Source of the DNA: Candidatus Nanoarchaeia archaeon
Lineage (GTDB): Archaea > Nanoarchaeota > Nanoarchaeia > SCGC-AAA011-G17 > JAFCDX01
Assembly: GCA_028717785.1 (NCBI GenBank)
Contig: JAQUND010000004.1
Span: forward strand, 1 to 64,000
Direction: 5' to 3'
Length of the DNA: 64,000 nucleotides
The notes beneath the pieces are model-generated. The model had not been told where the DNA came from and did no database searches. It was given only the letters and a program-made list of their open reading frames with translations. Below are positions 1 to 9,363 of this stretch, one piece after another. Both the position numbers and the translations under genes were made by a program. Each line of letters starts with the position of its first letter. Position 1 is the first letter of the stretch.

Positions 1-236
1 CATGTCAATTTATTGAATTAGTTAAACAAATTAATCCAGCAAATGGAGAAACAATAAAAGATCATCCAGATATGTTAAAGAATGGAGATACAGCAATTGT
101 TAAACTAAGACCAACTAAACCAATGGTTATAGAAAAACAATCTGAAATTCCACATATGTCAAGATTTGCAATCAGAGATGCAGGTACAACTGTAGCAGCT
201 GGTATGTGTATTGATTACGTAAAAAAAACAGCTTAA
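1..236 (+). CDS. Translation elongation factor EF-1A, C-terminal end (partial)
   Basis: The reading frame enters from outside the window (first full codon at base 3) and stops with TAA at 234-236. The roughly 77 visible residues match the last beta-barrel domain of archaeal/eukaryotic EF-1A: a [17 protein letters not shown] stretch, then a segment ending [18 protein letters not shown], which is the family's C-terminal signature. EF-1A delivers aminoacyl-tRNA to the ribosome with GTP. EF-1A followed by S10 on the same strand is the common archaeal order, and S10 lies about 500 bases downstream here, with one small unknown gene between. A T-rich stretch follows the stop and could terminate transcription. 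Confidence 0.93.
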   Translation, partial: CQFIELVKQINPANGETIKDHPDMLKNGDTAIVKLRPTKPMVIEKQSEIPHMSRFAIRDAGTTVAAGMCIDYVKKTA

Positions 237-364
237 TTTTTTTTAATTAAATTTTCTGATAATATTTTTTATATTTTAATTTTTATAAATTTATTTTATT
301 ATCTGTTACTATTTTAAAATAGAAATATTTAAATATATTATTATAATTTGAAATAAGATATAAA

Positions 365-667
365 ATGAGAGACTATACTGAAAGAACAATATATGTTGGT
401 GAAGGAGATTCAATTAAATTTATGGATGAAAATTTTAAATTAGAACCAACTATTGAAGTAAAACGTGTATCTAGAAATTTAAAAGGTCCTTCATCCGTTA
501 AGGCAACTATTTCATTATATCATGTTCCTAAATTTAATGTTATTATTCAACAATTGAATTATTATAGTAATAATCAGCCTTGGCAAAGTATAACTTTACA
601 TGGTTTTGTTAAGGAAGTTAGTCAAATTGAAAGAATTGTTCTTAAAAATATAAATGATTTTAATTAA
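365..667 (+). CDS. Hypothetical protein, 100 aa
   Basis: This is a small soluble-looking protein with no signal peptide or membrane segment and no family I recognise. It sits between EF-1A and S10 on the same strand. The ATG follows an A/T-rich run containing a TATA-like element, so it may be transcribed alone as a leaderless message. Its charge and composition match the neighbouring genes, and codon use looks native. The coding call rests on the open frame, its length and the clean fit between two conserved genes. No function can be assigned. Confidence 0.65.
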   Translation: MRDYTERTIYVGEGDSIKFMDENFKLEPTIEVKRVSRNLKGPSSVKATISLYHVPKFNVIIQQLNYYSNNQPWQSITLHGFVKEVSQIERIVLKNINDFN

Positions 668-747
668 TTTCTTTTCTGAAATTTTCTTCTTAAGAAAAGT
701 TCCTCGCTAAACATAATATTTATAAATAGAATAATTTCTAATTTCTC

Positions 748-1056
748 ATGCAAAAAGCACGTATTAACATAGCAAGTTCAGATATTGACAAAGTAAATGA
801 AATATGTAATTCAATTAAAGATATTGCTAAAAAAACTGGAACAAATATCAGTGGACCAATTCCATTACCAAGTAAAAAATTAAAATTAACTACAAGAAAA
901 TGTCCCTGTGGAAATGGTAAAGCTTCTTTTGATAATTTTGAAATGAGAATTCATAAAAGATTAATTGATCTTGGCGTTGATGAAAGAGCATTAAGATTAG
1001 TTATGCGTGTTCCTATTCCCGAAGGTGTTCAAATAGCTATAGAAATTCTTGAATAA
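748..1056 (+). CDS. rps10: Small ribosomal subunit protein uS10
   Basis: This is S10 of the 30S subunit, 102 aa, the usual archaeal length. It begins QKARINIASSD as in archaeal S10. It contains the PLPSKKLKLTTRKCPCGNGK loop, which reads like family sequences, and ends with the DERALRLVMRVPIPEGVQI segment. The position downstream of EF-1A fits the archaeal tuf-rps10 arrangement. The ATG lies just after a TATA-like element (AATATTTATAAAT near 715-727), so the message is probably leaderless and separately transcribed. Confidence 0.95.
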   Translation: MQKARINIASSDIDKVNEICNSIKDIAKKTGTNISGPIPLPSKKLKLTTRKCPCGNGKASFDNFEMRIHKRLIDLGVDERALRLVMRVPIPEGVQIAIEILE

Positions 1057-1069
1057 ATTTTAAAACAAT

Positions 1070-1342
1070 TTATTTTTTTAATTCTGGATGTAATGCAAGA
1101 ATATCACAAAGTGTTTTTTCTGCTTTTGTCCATTCTTTTCTATCTTTAGGTAACCATCCATCAGGTTTAGCACAAGATAATCTATTAGCATGAGGATTTA
1201 ATTGTCCATAAATATACCACTGATTCCCTAATTTTAATGCAGTTCCATATTCGGGTTTTTGACTTTCTTCTCCCCATACAGTACATACTATTTTATTTTC
1301 TGGGGCTGTTTCAGTTTCTCTATATTCCATTTTATATCCCAT
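1070..1342 (-). CDS. Hypothetical protein, 90 aa
   Basis: This small, acidic and tryptophan-containing protein has no recognised family. It contains a central KLGNQWYIYGQLNPHAN stretch and a C-terminal helix. It converges with the S10 gene, the two stops being 13 bases apart. Two ATGs lie close together (MGYKMEYRET); I kept the first because a weak GGT-type ribosome-binding sequence precedes it, but the second, four codons in, is possible. No function is proposed. Confidence 0.6.
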   Translation of the reverse strand: MGYKMEYRETETAPENKIVCTVWGEESQKPEYGTALKLGNQWYIYGQLNPHANRLSCAKPDGWLPKDRKEWTKAEKTLCDILALHPELKK

Positions 1343-1419
1343 TTTATTTACCTTCAGAACTCTTTTTTATTTTATAAATATATTAACTTTTTAAGTCTTT
1401 TGTTTTTATATAATTCAAT

Positions 1420-1803
1420 TTATCTTTTAAACCAATCAAAAAATTGTTCTTTTTCAACTTTATTAGTAAATACAAATAATTTTCTAGAAAGTAGATCTAA
1501 TTTATCATTTACATTATTATATTCTTCTATAGAAATATATTTTAAATCTTTAGCTAATAAAATTAAAACTTCTAATTCTCTTGCTGATCCATAAGCATAA
1601 TTTAAAAATTGTAAAAATGATTTTTTAGAAAATCTTGTACAACCTTCAGCAATATTTAATGGAATAGAAGTTGCAGCTCTTTTTGTTTGTGATATTAAAT
1701 TATCAGATTCGTGTTCAGGAAATTTTTTTAGTATTTTATAAATATCTAAAACTAATTCATACGATAAATTCCATATTTCTAAATTTTTATAATTTCTTGC
1801 CAT
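1420..1803 (-). CDS. Four-helix-bundle protein (S23 / 23S-rRNA intervening-sequence protein family)
   Basis: This 127-aa all-helical protein matches the TIGR02436-type four-helix-bundle family. It opens with NYKNLEIWNLSYELVLDIY, then has the family's SQTKRAATSIPLNIAEG segment, GSARELEVLILLAKDL and a final amphipathic helix. Members were first seen inside bacterial 23S rRNA genes; the Avd accessory factor of diversity-generating retroelements has the same fold. It lies just upstream of the rRNA operon on the opposite strand, divergent from eL41. A DGR lies about 10 kb away without an adjacent avd gene, so a role there is possible but unproven. Confidence 0.85.
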   Translation of the reverse strand: MARNYKNLEIWNLSYELVLDIYKILKKFPEHESDNLISQTKRAATSIPLNIAEGCTRFSKKSFLQFLNYAYGSARELEVLILLAKDLKYISIEEYNNVNDKLDLLSRKLFVFTNKVEKEQFFDWFKR

Positions 1804-1817
1804 TAGTTTAATACATC

Positions 1818-1833
1818 AGAAAGGTTTATAAAC
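1818..1833 (+). promoter_or_regulatory. BRE/TATA promoter of eL41
   Basis: AGAAAGG followed by TTTATAAA lies about 24 bases upstream of the eL41 ATG. This is the same BRE-TATA arrangement seen before many genes in the window. The spacing implies a leaderless or almost leaderless transcript. Confidence 0.7.
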
Positions 1834-1855
1834 TAAATTTTTTTTAGAAGTTAGT

Positions 1856-1957
1856 ATGAAAAGATCTAGTAGACGTTGGAAAAAAAAAGGTCAAATGCGT
1901 TGGAAGTGGCAACGTAAAAAAATAAAGAAAAAGAAGAGAAGTTTAAAAGCACGTTAA
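1856..1957 (+). CDS. rpl41e: Large ribosomal subunit protein eL41
   Basis: This tiny gene of 33 codons encodes a protein made almost entirely of Lys, Arg and Trp, with the motif MRWKWQRKKIKKKKRS followed by LKAR. That matches the helical peptide eL41 of archaeal/eukaryotic 50S subunits, which is usually 25-37 aa and ends in RxRS/RARS-like residues. The start is set by the TATA element about 25 bases upstream. It sits directly upstream of the rRNA operon on the same strand. It is easily missed because of its length. Confidence 0.85.
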   Translation: MKRSSRRWKKKGQMRWKWQRKKIKKKKRSLKAR

Positions 1958-1983
1958 TTTTATTTTTTCTAAATTTGTTTTGT

Positions 1984-2003
1984 AAGCAAAAGGTTTATAT
2001 ATC
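1984..2003 (+). promoter_or_regulatory. Probable promoter of the rRNA operon
   Basis: AAAAGG followed by TTTATATA (1994-2001) forms a BRE/TATA element about 165 bases upstream of mature 16S. The following leader carries inverted repeats that pair with sequences after 16S and after tRNA-Ala. No other TATA-like element of similar quality lies between here and 16S. Confidence 0.6.
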
Positions 2004-2120
2004 AGTTAAAAGTAAAAATTGCTATTCGATGAGGAAGATAATTTAATTATTTTCCAAAATTTCTTGATGTTCGATTTAGAACATTGATGAATACTTAAAA
2101 TTTATTTTAAGTATGAGCAT

Positions 2121-2137
2121 GAGCAATATTTAGTAGT
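2121..2137 (+). other. 16S pre-rRNA processing stem, 5' strand
   Basis: GAGCA (2121-2125) and TTTAGTAGT (2129-2137) are complementary to TGCTC (3665-3669) and ACTACTAAA (3648-3656) after the 16S 3' end. The paired blocks separated by unpaired bases resemble the archaeal 16S processing stem with a bulge-helix-bulge, cut by the same endonuclease that removes tRNA introns. A second 12-base repeat, 2061-2072, is a perfect complement of 3761-3772, just past tRNA-Ala. Confidence 0.6.
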
Positions 2138-2167
2138 GTGATTTTTATATTCAAAATCTTTGCGAAA

Positions 2168-3635
2168 ATTCCCGTTGATCCTGCGGGAGACTACTGCTAT
2201 TGGAATTCCAATTAGCCATGCAAGTCTGGGGTAGCAATACACCGGCATAAGGCTCAGTAACACGTCGATAATCTGCCCTTAGGTTGAGGATAATGTTGGG
2301 AAACTGACTTTAAAACTCAATAGATGATTAATACTGGAATGTTTTTTCATTTAAAAGCAATGCCTAAGGATGAGTTGGCGGCTGATTAGGTAGTTGGTGA
2401 GGTAAAGGCCCACCAAGCCTCAGATCAGTAGGGGTCGTGAGAGCGATAGCCCCGAGAAGGGCACTGAGATACTGGCCCTAGTCCTAAGGGATGCAGCAGG
2501 CTGGAAAACTTTACAATGCACGAAAGTGTGATAAGGGGAATCCAAGTGCTTATACTTTGTATAGGCTTTTGCTAAGGGTAAGAACCTTGGAGAATAAGTG
2601 GTGGGCAAGACTGGTGCCAGCCGCCGCGGTAACACCAGCGCCACAAGTAGTAGTCACGTTTATTTGGTCTAAAGCATTCGTAGTCGGTTTGAAAAGTCTT
2701 TTGTGAAATTGTTGGACTTAATCTAACAGCGTGCAAAAGATACTAACGAGCTAGAGGCCGGGAAGAGATAAGAGTACTTTAGGGGGAGCGGTAAAATGCT
2801 ATAATCCTTAAATGACTACCAATGGCGAAGGCACTTATCTAGAACGGGCCTGACGATGAGGGATGAAAGCTAGGGGAGCAAAACGGATTAGATACCCGAG
2901 TAGTCCTAGCTGTAAACACTGTAAGCTATGTGTTGCATATTCCTCGAGAATATGCAGTGCCTAAGTGAAGACGTTAAGCTTACCACCTGGGAAGTACGGT
3001 CGCAAGATTGAAACTTAAAGGAATTGGCGGGGGCTCACTACAACGAGTGCGGCGTGCGGTTCAATTGGATTCTACACCGGGAACCTTACCAGAATCGACG
3101 GCAGAATGAAGGTCAGATTGAAGGTTTTACCTAACAAGCCGAGAGGTGGTGCATGGCCGTCGTCAGCTCGTGTCGTAAGATGTCCAGTTAAGTCTGGTAA
3201 CGAGCAAGATCCACACTTACATTTGCTAACATTTTAATCTTAAAGAATGAGCACAACGTAAGGACTGCCTGTGAAAATAGGAGGAAGGCGTGGGCAACGA
3301 TAGGTCTGTATGCCCTTAATATTCTGGGCTACACGCGCGCAACAATGATAGAGACAATGGGTCGCAACTCTGAAAAGAGAAGCTAATCCTCTAACCTCTA
3401 CCTTAGTTTAGATTGAGGGCTGCAACTCGTCCTCATGACAACGGAATTCGTAGTAATCGTTTATCATCAGTAAACGGTGAATATGTCCCTGAGCCTTGCA
3501 CACACCGCCCGTCAAGCCATCCGAGTAGAATCTAAATGAGATTTGATTTTCGGGTTAACTCGAATTTAGGTCCAACAAGGAGGGCTAAGTCGTCACAAGG
3601 TAACCGTAGGGGAACCTGCGGTTGGATCACCTCCT
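2168..3635 (+). rRNA. rrs: 16S ribosomal RNA
   Basis: The 5' end reads ATTCCCGTTGATCCTGCGGG, and the 3' end GGTTGGATCACCTCCT carries the anti-Shine-Dalgarno sequence. Conserved landmarks occur in order: the GTGCCAGCCGCCGCGGTAA 530 loop, the GGATTAGATACCC 790 region, the AAACTTAAAGGAATTGGCGG 915 region, and TTGCACACACCGCCCGTC near the end. The length of about 1468 nt is normal for archaea and I see no intron. Ends are estimates from homology. It is the first gene of an operon with tRNA-Ala and 23S. Confidence 0.97.
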
Positions 3636-3681
3636 TATTTTTTTTATACTACTAAAGCTTAGAATGCTCAAATCGATTTTA

Positions 3682-3752
3682 GGGCCTGTAGTCTAATGGT
3701 AGAATTCGTCCTTTGCAAGGATGGGGTCTGGGTTCGATTCCCGGCAGGTCCA
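3682..3752 (+). tRNA. tRNA-Ala (anticodon TGC)
   Basis: Acceptor strands GGGCCTG and CAGGTCC pair, with A73 following. The anticodon stem CGTCC/GGATG encloses loop TTTGCAA, giving anticodon TGC, and the T arm reads CTGGGTTCGATTCCCGG. The third acceptor pair is G3-U70 (3684 with 3749), the main identity element for alanyl-tRNA synthetase. Its place between 16S and 23S is typical of archaeal rRNA operons. No intron is present, unlike the other four tRNAs in the window, and CCA is not encoded. Confidence 0.95.
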
Positions 3753-3837
3753 TTTAAATAGAACATCAAGAATGAATGCGGATCCATAACATAGATGTTA
3801 GGGTTTTAGGTTTAATGTTTATCATTAAACATGCATA

Positions 3838-6800
3838 GGTTAAGAAATAAATTTGCTTCAACCGTTAGGTGGAAGACTCAGCTTGAAAAGCGAAGAAGAG
3901 CGTGGCAAGCTACGATATGCCTCGGGGAGGTGCATGCAACCATAGAACCGAGGATGCTTGAATATGACTTCATTTCTTAGGAAAATCTGAGAAGATGGCG
4001 AACGTGGAAAATTGAAGCGTCTTAGTATCCACAGGAAAAGAAATCAATAGAGATGCTGTTATTATCAGCGAGAGAAAGCAGCAGAGAATAAACCGAATCT
4101 GTTATAGAAATATAATAGAAATGTGGTGTTATAAGACTCGTTTTTATTCCTCTTTATTATAAACAAAGTTTTCTGGAATGTAACACTATAGAGGGTGATA
4201 GTCCCGTAGTTTATATTTAAAAAGAAGTACGAGTATCTTGAGTATGATTCATTGGAATTTGAGTCAAAATTTGGGAGTCATCAACTCCTAATTCTAAATA
4301 TATTTCAAGTCTGATAGCGTAACAAGTACAGTGATGGAACGTTGAAAAGAACTTTTAACAAAGAGTTAAAAGATCCTGAAACCTAACGGTGATTGTATGA
4401 TGCTGTTCTACGGAATTGCATCGTACGTTTCGAATAACGGACCAGGGAGTTTATGTGAGTGGCGAGGATAATCTTTACAATGAGTATCCGAAGCGAAAGC
4501 GAAATTTCGCAGTTCACGAGGAAAGAGATATGAAAATGTCTTAAGTCACTCATGTATCACCCGAAACCAGTTGATCTAATCCTGAGCAAGGCGAAGTCTC
4601 TTTAAACTGAGATGGAGGCCTTAAGAGGTTCTGTGAGAAAGCGTTCTTCTGACTTGGGATTAGGGGCGAAATACCAATCGAAACTGGTGATAGCTGGTTC
4701 CTGCCGAATTAGATCTGAGTCTAGTCTTAAATGAGGTAGCTTAAAGGGTAGAGATACTGATTTAGGGTTTAGGACAGGAAACTGTTCGACTCTTCGTCAA
4801 ACTCAGAATATTTAAGCACCTAAGATTTTAGGAAACGGGGGCGCGGGGTAAACTTGCGTTCCGAAAGGGGAACAACCCAAGACTATAGTTAAGGTCCCAA
4901 AATACTAATTAAGTGTAAAAGGTGGAAAAGTGTATATAATCTTAGACAGCAGGGAGGTAGGCTTAGAAGCAGCCATCCTTTAAAGAAAGCGTAATAGCTC
5001 ACCTGTCAAGATTATGTGCCTTGAAAATGGACGGGGCTAAATTAGTTACCGATACTATAGATGTCTTAAAAGACAGTGGTAGGCAGGCGTTCTTTTTGGG
5101 TAGAACTTTTTTCGTAAGAAAGAAGGGACCGAGAAGAAATGAGAATCCTGGTAGTAGTAAGGAGCAAAACAAAGTGAGAATCTTTGGTACCGAAAGGGCA
5201 AGGGTTTCTCAGCAATGCAAATCAGCTGAGAGTAAGTCGATCCTAACTATAATCTAATTGAAAAAATGGGAAAGGGAAAAAGGTTAATATTCCTTTACTG
5301 ATTAGATACGTTTTGGCGACAAAAGATTAATTTCTGACACTTTTGGATAGACTGACATTTCTCGTCGGGAATGTTAATTATAATAAATCAAGGGAGTATT
5401 GTAATGATGAGAACTTGATTAAATTTAAGGAGCAAGCTTTAAGTTTGTTCAGTTGACACCAAGAGTCCATGAAAAAGGAATTAATAAGGAATCTAATCAA
5501 TCGTACCCAGAACCAGCACAGGTGCCCCTAGGTGAAAAACTTAAGGTATGAGGGAGTAATCGAGTTAAGGGAACTCGGCAAATTGGTCCCGTAACTTTGG
5601 AATAAGGGATTCCTGCGATTGTTTTTTTTAAAAGCGATTACAGGACGCAGTGACCAAGATGACCCAACTGTTTAACAAAAACGTAGCTTTCCGCAACCCT
5701 TAAAAGGTTAGTATGGAAGGTGAAGTCTGCCCAATGCTAGCATCCGAATATCCTTTTCAAGGGATTCAAGGACTAGTGAATGGCGGGAATAACTATAATT
5801 CTCTTAAGGTAAAATATTACGATTGCTTTAAGATCCAGTTAAATAGTTTAATTAAAGATGGAATAAAAATTTGGCTATATGCTGGAAAATCCGAGTATAT
5901 TTGAATACTTTTTAAAAAAGTAAAAATTTCAAATTGCGGACAATCAGCAGGAAAGACTTAAAAAATTTTAAATTTTTTTTAAGAATCTTCAGAGACTATA
6001 CGCCGAACATAATTTTTTATGAAGATATAGTCCGATCCTTGTAGCGATATAAGGAATTAACAAGAAATTGTTAATCGCCAATTAAAAATTGGTAAGTAAT
6101 TCTATAAAGAATGAAGTAACATAAATGAGCGTAATACCTTGTCGTTTTATTGACGACTTGCATGAATGGCTTAATGAGGTTGTCACTGTCCCTAACTTGA
6201 TCCCCCCGAACACACCATTCCGGTGCAAAGGCCGGAGTCCTCCAGTGGGAAGTAAAGACCCCGTGAAGCTTTACTGTAGTCTATTATTGTGGTATGAGTT
6301 TTGTTGTATAGCGTAGGTGGGAGCTGTCATGATTCAGACGCTAGTTTGAATATAGGCGAAATGTGTAACACCACTTTTCAGAACTCGTATTGCTTACTTT
6401 CGAAAGAAAGGACACTATTAGATGGACAGTTTGGCTGGGGCGGCACTCTGCTGAAAGTATATCAGCAGAGCCCAAAGGTCAGCTCATCAGGTTTAGAAAT
6501 CCTGAGTAGAGTGCAAGAGCAAAAGCTGGCTTGACTGTGTTATGACTAATAAATAACGCAGAAAGGAAACTTGGGTCTAGCGAACCCCTGTACCCCTTTG
6601 TTGGGGGTCAGGGCTGACAGAAAAGCTACTCCGGGGGTAACTGAGTTGTCGCGCCTAAGCGCCCACAGCGACGGCGCGGTTTGCTACGACGATGTCGGCT
6701 CGCCTTATCCTGGCCGTGCAGAAGCGGCCAAGGGTGGGGGTGTTCACCCATTAAAAAGGCTCGTGAGCTGGGTTCAATACGCTGTGAAGCAGTATGTTTA

Positions 6801-7083
6801 ATATCTAGCGGAGGTGTAGTGTGTCTGAGTGAAAGGAGCATTTAGTACGAGAGGAACGATGGTCCGGGACCTCTAGTGTATCTGTTGTCTGACAAGGCAG
6901 GCAGAGCAGCCACGTCCCAAAGGATAAGAGCTGAAAGCATCTAAGCTCGAAGCCTATCGCGAAAAGAGACACACACTTAAGACTCTTGTAAAATACGAGT
7001 TTGATAGGACTGAGATGTACGCATCAAGGCAACGAGATGTTCAGTCTGCAGTTACTAAAAGTCTAAAAAATTTATCTTAACCT
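3838..7083 (+). rRNA. rrl: 23S ribosomal RNA (interrupted by a group I intron)
   Basis: The ends were set by the terminal helix: CATGCATAGGTTAAG (3830-3844) pairs perfectly with CTTAACCTATGCATG (7076-7090), and GGTTAAG is the usual 23S 5' end. Landmarks include GATGGAGGCC near 4610, the H69 loop region near 5790-5810, GACCCCGTGAAGCTTTACTG near 6258, and the sarcin-ricin loop AGTACGAGAGGAAC near 6844. Removing the intron at 5811-6127 leaves about 2930 nt, normal for archaea. A hairpin (GTTTAATG/CATTAAAC, 3810-3829) precedes the 5' end. No 5S gene follows, so 5S is probably encoded elsewhere. Confidence 0.95.
5811..6127 (+). ncRNA. Group I intron in 23S rRNA after E. coli position U1931
   Basis: The insertion splits the universally conserved ...CTTAAGGT|AGCG... 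stretch after H69. P1 is clear: exon CTTAAGGT (5803-5810) pairs with internal guide GCTTTAAG (5825-5832), with the diagnostic U-G pair at the splice site (5810 with 5825). Core helices are visible: P3 TTTGGC (5870-5875) with GCCGAA (6002-6007), P4 TGCTG (5880-5884) with CAGCA (5945-5949), P5 TCCG with CGGA, and P7 GACTATA (5994-6000) with TATAGTC (6026-6032). The last base, G6127, is the expected terminal guanosine. At 317 nt it has no endonuclease gene. The open frame that crosses the 5' splice site is fortuitous. Confidence 0.9.
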
Positions 7084-7583
7084 ATGCATGTATTTTTTAT
7101 TTTTATAAAGAATTCTTGCAAATTTTTATCTCTAAAATCTGGAAAAGTATTTCTTAACACTATACAATTATTTTTATTAAAAAAGTAAGTTACATCAGCA
7201 TAGATTCCTTTTTGTAAATATATTCTATGAGGTCTTTCTTTTGCCGACGCTAAAACTAGTTTTTGTTTGTTTAAATATCCTGGATCTATGTTAATTAACC
7301 TATTATTATTTTTTGATAATTTATTTTCTAATTCATTTGTAAATAATTTTATATTAACTATTTTACTTGGATCTATTAATTTTTTGAATATTAAAATTCT
7401 TTTTTTTAAATTAGTTCCAAATTCTTTTTCATAATAATCAGTGTAAGTAAAATCATATTCGTATGAATCTTGAATTTCATTAAATTTTTTTGTTAGAATT
7501 GTTATAACTTGATCTAATAATTTTTTATCTTTATACATTACCCCAATGAATAATTTTACTTTCTTTGGTTTAGAAACTTGCAT
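7077..7583 (-). CDS. DUF4416 family protein
   Basis: This 168-aa protein matches DUF4416 throughout: KLFIGVMYKDKKLL at the start, the YDFTYTDYYEKEFG block, IDPSKIVNIKLFTNELE, the INIDPGYLNKQKLVLAS motif, and a C-terminal HRIYLQKGIYADVTY segment. The function of the family is unknown. The gene converges on the rRNA operon, and its last codons (NTCIG-stop) are read from the complement of the 23S terminal stem at 7076-7090, so sense and antisense transcripts overlap there. It diverges from PolX, leaving an 85-base shared promoter region. Confidence 0.88.
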   Translation of the reverse strand: MQVSKPKKVKLFIGVMYKDKKLLDQVITILTKKFNEIQDSYEYDFTYTDYYEKEFGTNLKKRILIFKKLIDPSKIVNIKLFTNELENKLSKNNNRLINIDPGYLNKQKLVLASAKERPHRIYLQKGIYADVTYFFNKNNCIVLRNTFPDFRDKNLQEFFIKIKNTCIG

Positions 7584-7668
7584 ATTATATTAAGAAGCAG
7601 GAGTATAAATATTTTATTAATTAAGAAAAGTATTTTAAATACATAAATTATTATAATATTGAAGGGGT

Positions 7669-9363
7669 ATGAATAATCAAGAACTTGCAAATATATTTTA
7701 TAAAATTGCAGATATTCTAGAATTAAAAAATGTAGAATGGAAACCTCAAGCTTATAGAAAAGCAGCTAGAGCAATTGAATCTTTAACTAATTCTTTAGAA
7801 GATATTTATAATAAAAAAGGAATTGAAGGTTTAGATAATATTCCTGGAATAGGTATTCATATTGCAAAAAAGATTGAAGAATATATTAAAATAGGAAAAA
7901 TTTTAGAATTTGAGAAATTACAAAAAGAAATTCCAAAAGGATTTTATGATTTAATGGAAATTTCTGGGTTAGGTCCAAAAAGTATAAGAAAATTATATGC
8001 AAAATTAAATATAAAAAGTATTTCTGATTTACAAAAAGCAATAAAAGAAAAAAGAATAGAAAATTTATTTGGTTTTGGAGAAAAAACTGAAGAAAAGTTT
8101 GAGCAAGGAATTGAATTATTTAATAAAAGAAAGAAAAGAATTTTATTAGGTATTGCTTATCCATTATCACAATCATTAATTTCTGAAATAAAAAATATAA
8201 AATACGTCGATAAAGTAGAAATTGCTGGTTCTTTAAGAAGAAGATTAGAAACTATAGGTGATTTTGATATTTTAATAACTTCAAAAAATCCAAATTATGT
8301 TGTTAGTGAATTTATTAAATTAAAAGATGTTAAAAAAATATTAGTAAAAGGAAATACAAAAGTAAGTGTATTATTAAAAAATGATGTTCAATGTGATTTA
8401 CGTATTATTTCTGAAGAAAAGTATGGATCTGCTTTATTATATTTTACAGGAAATAAAGATCATAATATTAATTTAAGAAAAATTGCAATTAAAAAAGGTT
8501 ACAAACTTTCTGAATATGGATTATTTAAAAATGATAAGGTAATTGCAAGTAGAACAGAAAAAGAAATTTATAATAAACTTGGTTTTCAATATATAGAACC
8601 AGAATTAAGAGAGAATAATGGTGAATTAAATAATAAATTACCAAATTTGATTTCTTATAATGATATTAAAGGGGATTTACATATTCATACTAATTATTCC
8701 GATGGTATAAATTCTATTTATGATATGATTAATGCAGCACAAAAAAGAAAATATCAATACATAGGAATAACAGACCATAGTAAAGCAAGAGCAATTGCTA
8801 ATGGATTAAATGAAGAAAGATTATTAAAACAAATTAATGAAATAAATAAATTACAAAATAAATTTGATATAAAAATATTAAAAGGAATGGAGATTGATAT
8901 TAAAGTTAATGGAGATATTGATTTAGAAGATAATTTATTAAAAAAATTAGATTATGGAATTGTATCTATACATTCATCATTTAATTTAGATAAACAAAAA
9001 ATGACTTCAAGAATTATTAGTGCTTTATCAAATGAAAAAATAAAAATATTTGGACATCCAACAACAAGATTAATTAATCAAAGAAATCCAATTAGTATTG
9101 ATTTTCCTAAATTGTTTAAATTTTGTTCTGAAAATAATAAATTTATAGAAATAAATTCTCAACCTGATAGATTAGATTTAAATGATATAAACATTAGAGA
9201 AGGATTAAGATATAAAGTAAAATTTGTTATTAATACTGATTCTCATAATGTTAATTCTTTTGATTATATTAAATATGGAATAGCTCAGGCTAGAAGAGGT
9301 TGGTGTGAAAAGAAAGATATAATTAACACTTTATCATTAAAAGAATTTTTGAAGAAATTTTAG
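7669..9363 (+). CDS. polX: Family X DNA polymerase with PHP phosphoesterase domain (PolX)
   Basis: A 564-aa repair polymerase with three parts. Residues about 1-150 carry the helix-hairpin-helix region, with IPGIGIHIAKKIEEY and ISGLGPKSIRKLY. The nucleotidyltransferase palm has AGSLRRRLETIGDFDILIT near 185-203, giving the GS and DxD metal ligands, and CDLRI near 240 supplies the third aspartate. From about 334 a PHP domain follows with GDLHIHTNYSDG, TDHSKA, GMEIDI, FGHPTT and NTDSHN metal-binding motifs, giving a predicted 3'-5' exonuclease or phosphatase. This is the usual bacterial/archaeal PolX architecture and length. It probably fills gaps in base-excision repair, and all catalytic residues appear intact. 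Confidence 0.96.
   Translation: MNNQELANIFYKIADILELKNVEWKPQAYRKAARAIESLTNSLEDIYNKKGIEGLDNIPGIGIHIAKKIEEYIKIGKILEFEKLQKEIPKGFYDLMEISGLGPKSIRKLYAKLNIKSISDLQKAIKEKRIENLFGFGEKTEEKFEQGIELFNKRKKRILLGIAYPLSQSLISEIKNIKYVDKVEIAGSLRRRLETIGDFDILITSKNPNYVVSEFIKLKDVKKILVKGNTKVSVLLKNDVQCDLRIISEEKYGSALLYFTGNKDHNINLRKIAIKKGYKLSEYGLFKNDKVIASRTEKEIYNKLGFQYIEPELRENNGELNNKLPNLISYNDIKGDLHIHTNYSDGINSIYDMINAAQKRKYQYIGITDHSKARAIANGLNEERLLKQINEINKLQNKFDIKILKGMEIDIKVNGDIDLEDNLLKKLDYGIVSIHSSFNLDKQKMTSRIISALSNEKIKIFGHPTTRLINQRNPISIDFPKLFKFCSENNKFIEINSQPDRLDLNDINIREGLRYKVKFVINTDSHNVNSFDYIKYGIAQARRGWCEKKDIINTLSLKEFLKKF

Noticed and set aside
2420..2706. Open frames on both strands inside 16S, and similar ones at 5021-5257, 6125-6534 and 6571-6841 in 23S
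   Set aside because: They lie within highly conserved rRNA sequence and have no protein-family match.
5713..5904. Open frame running from 23S exon into the group I intron
   Set aside because: It is only 63 codons, begins in conserved rRNA and has no LAGLIDADG, GIY-YIG or HNH motif, so it is not an intron-encoded endonuclease.
5811..6127. Bulge-helix-bulge or protein-spliced archaeal intron as explanation of the 23S insertion
   Set aside because: P1/P3/P4/P7 and the terminal guanosine fit group I; no suitable bulge-helix-bulge spans the junctions.
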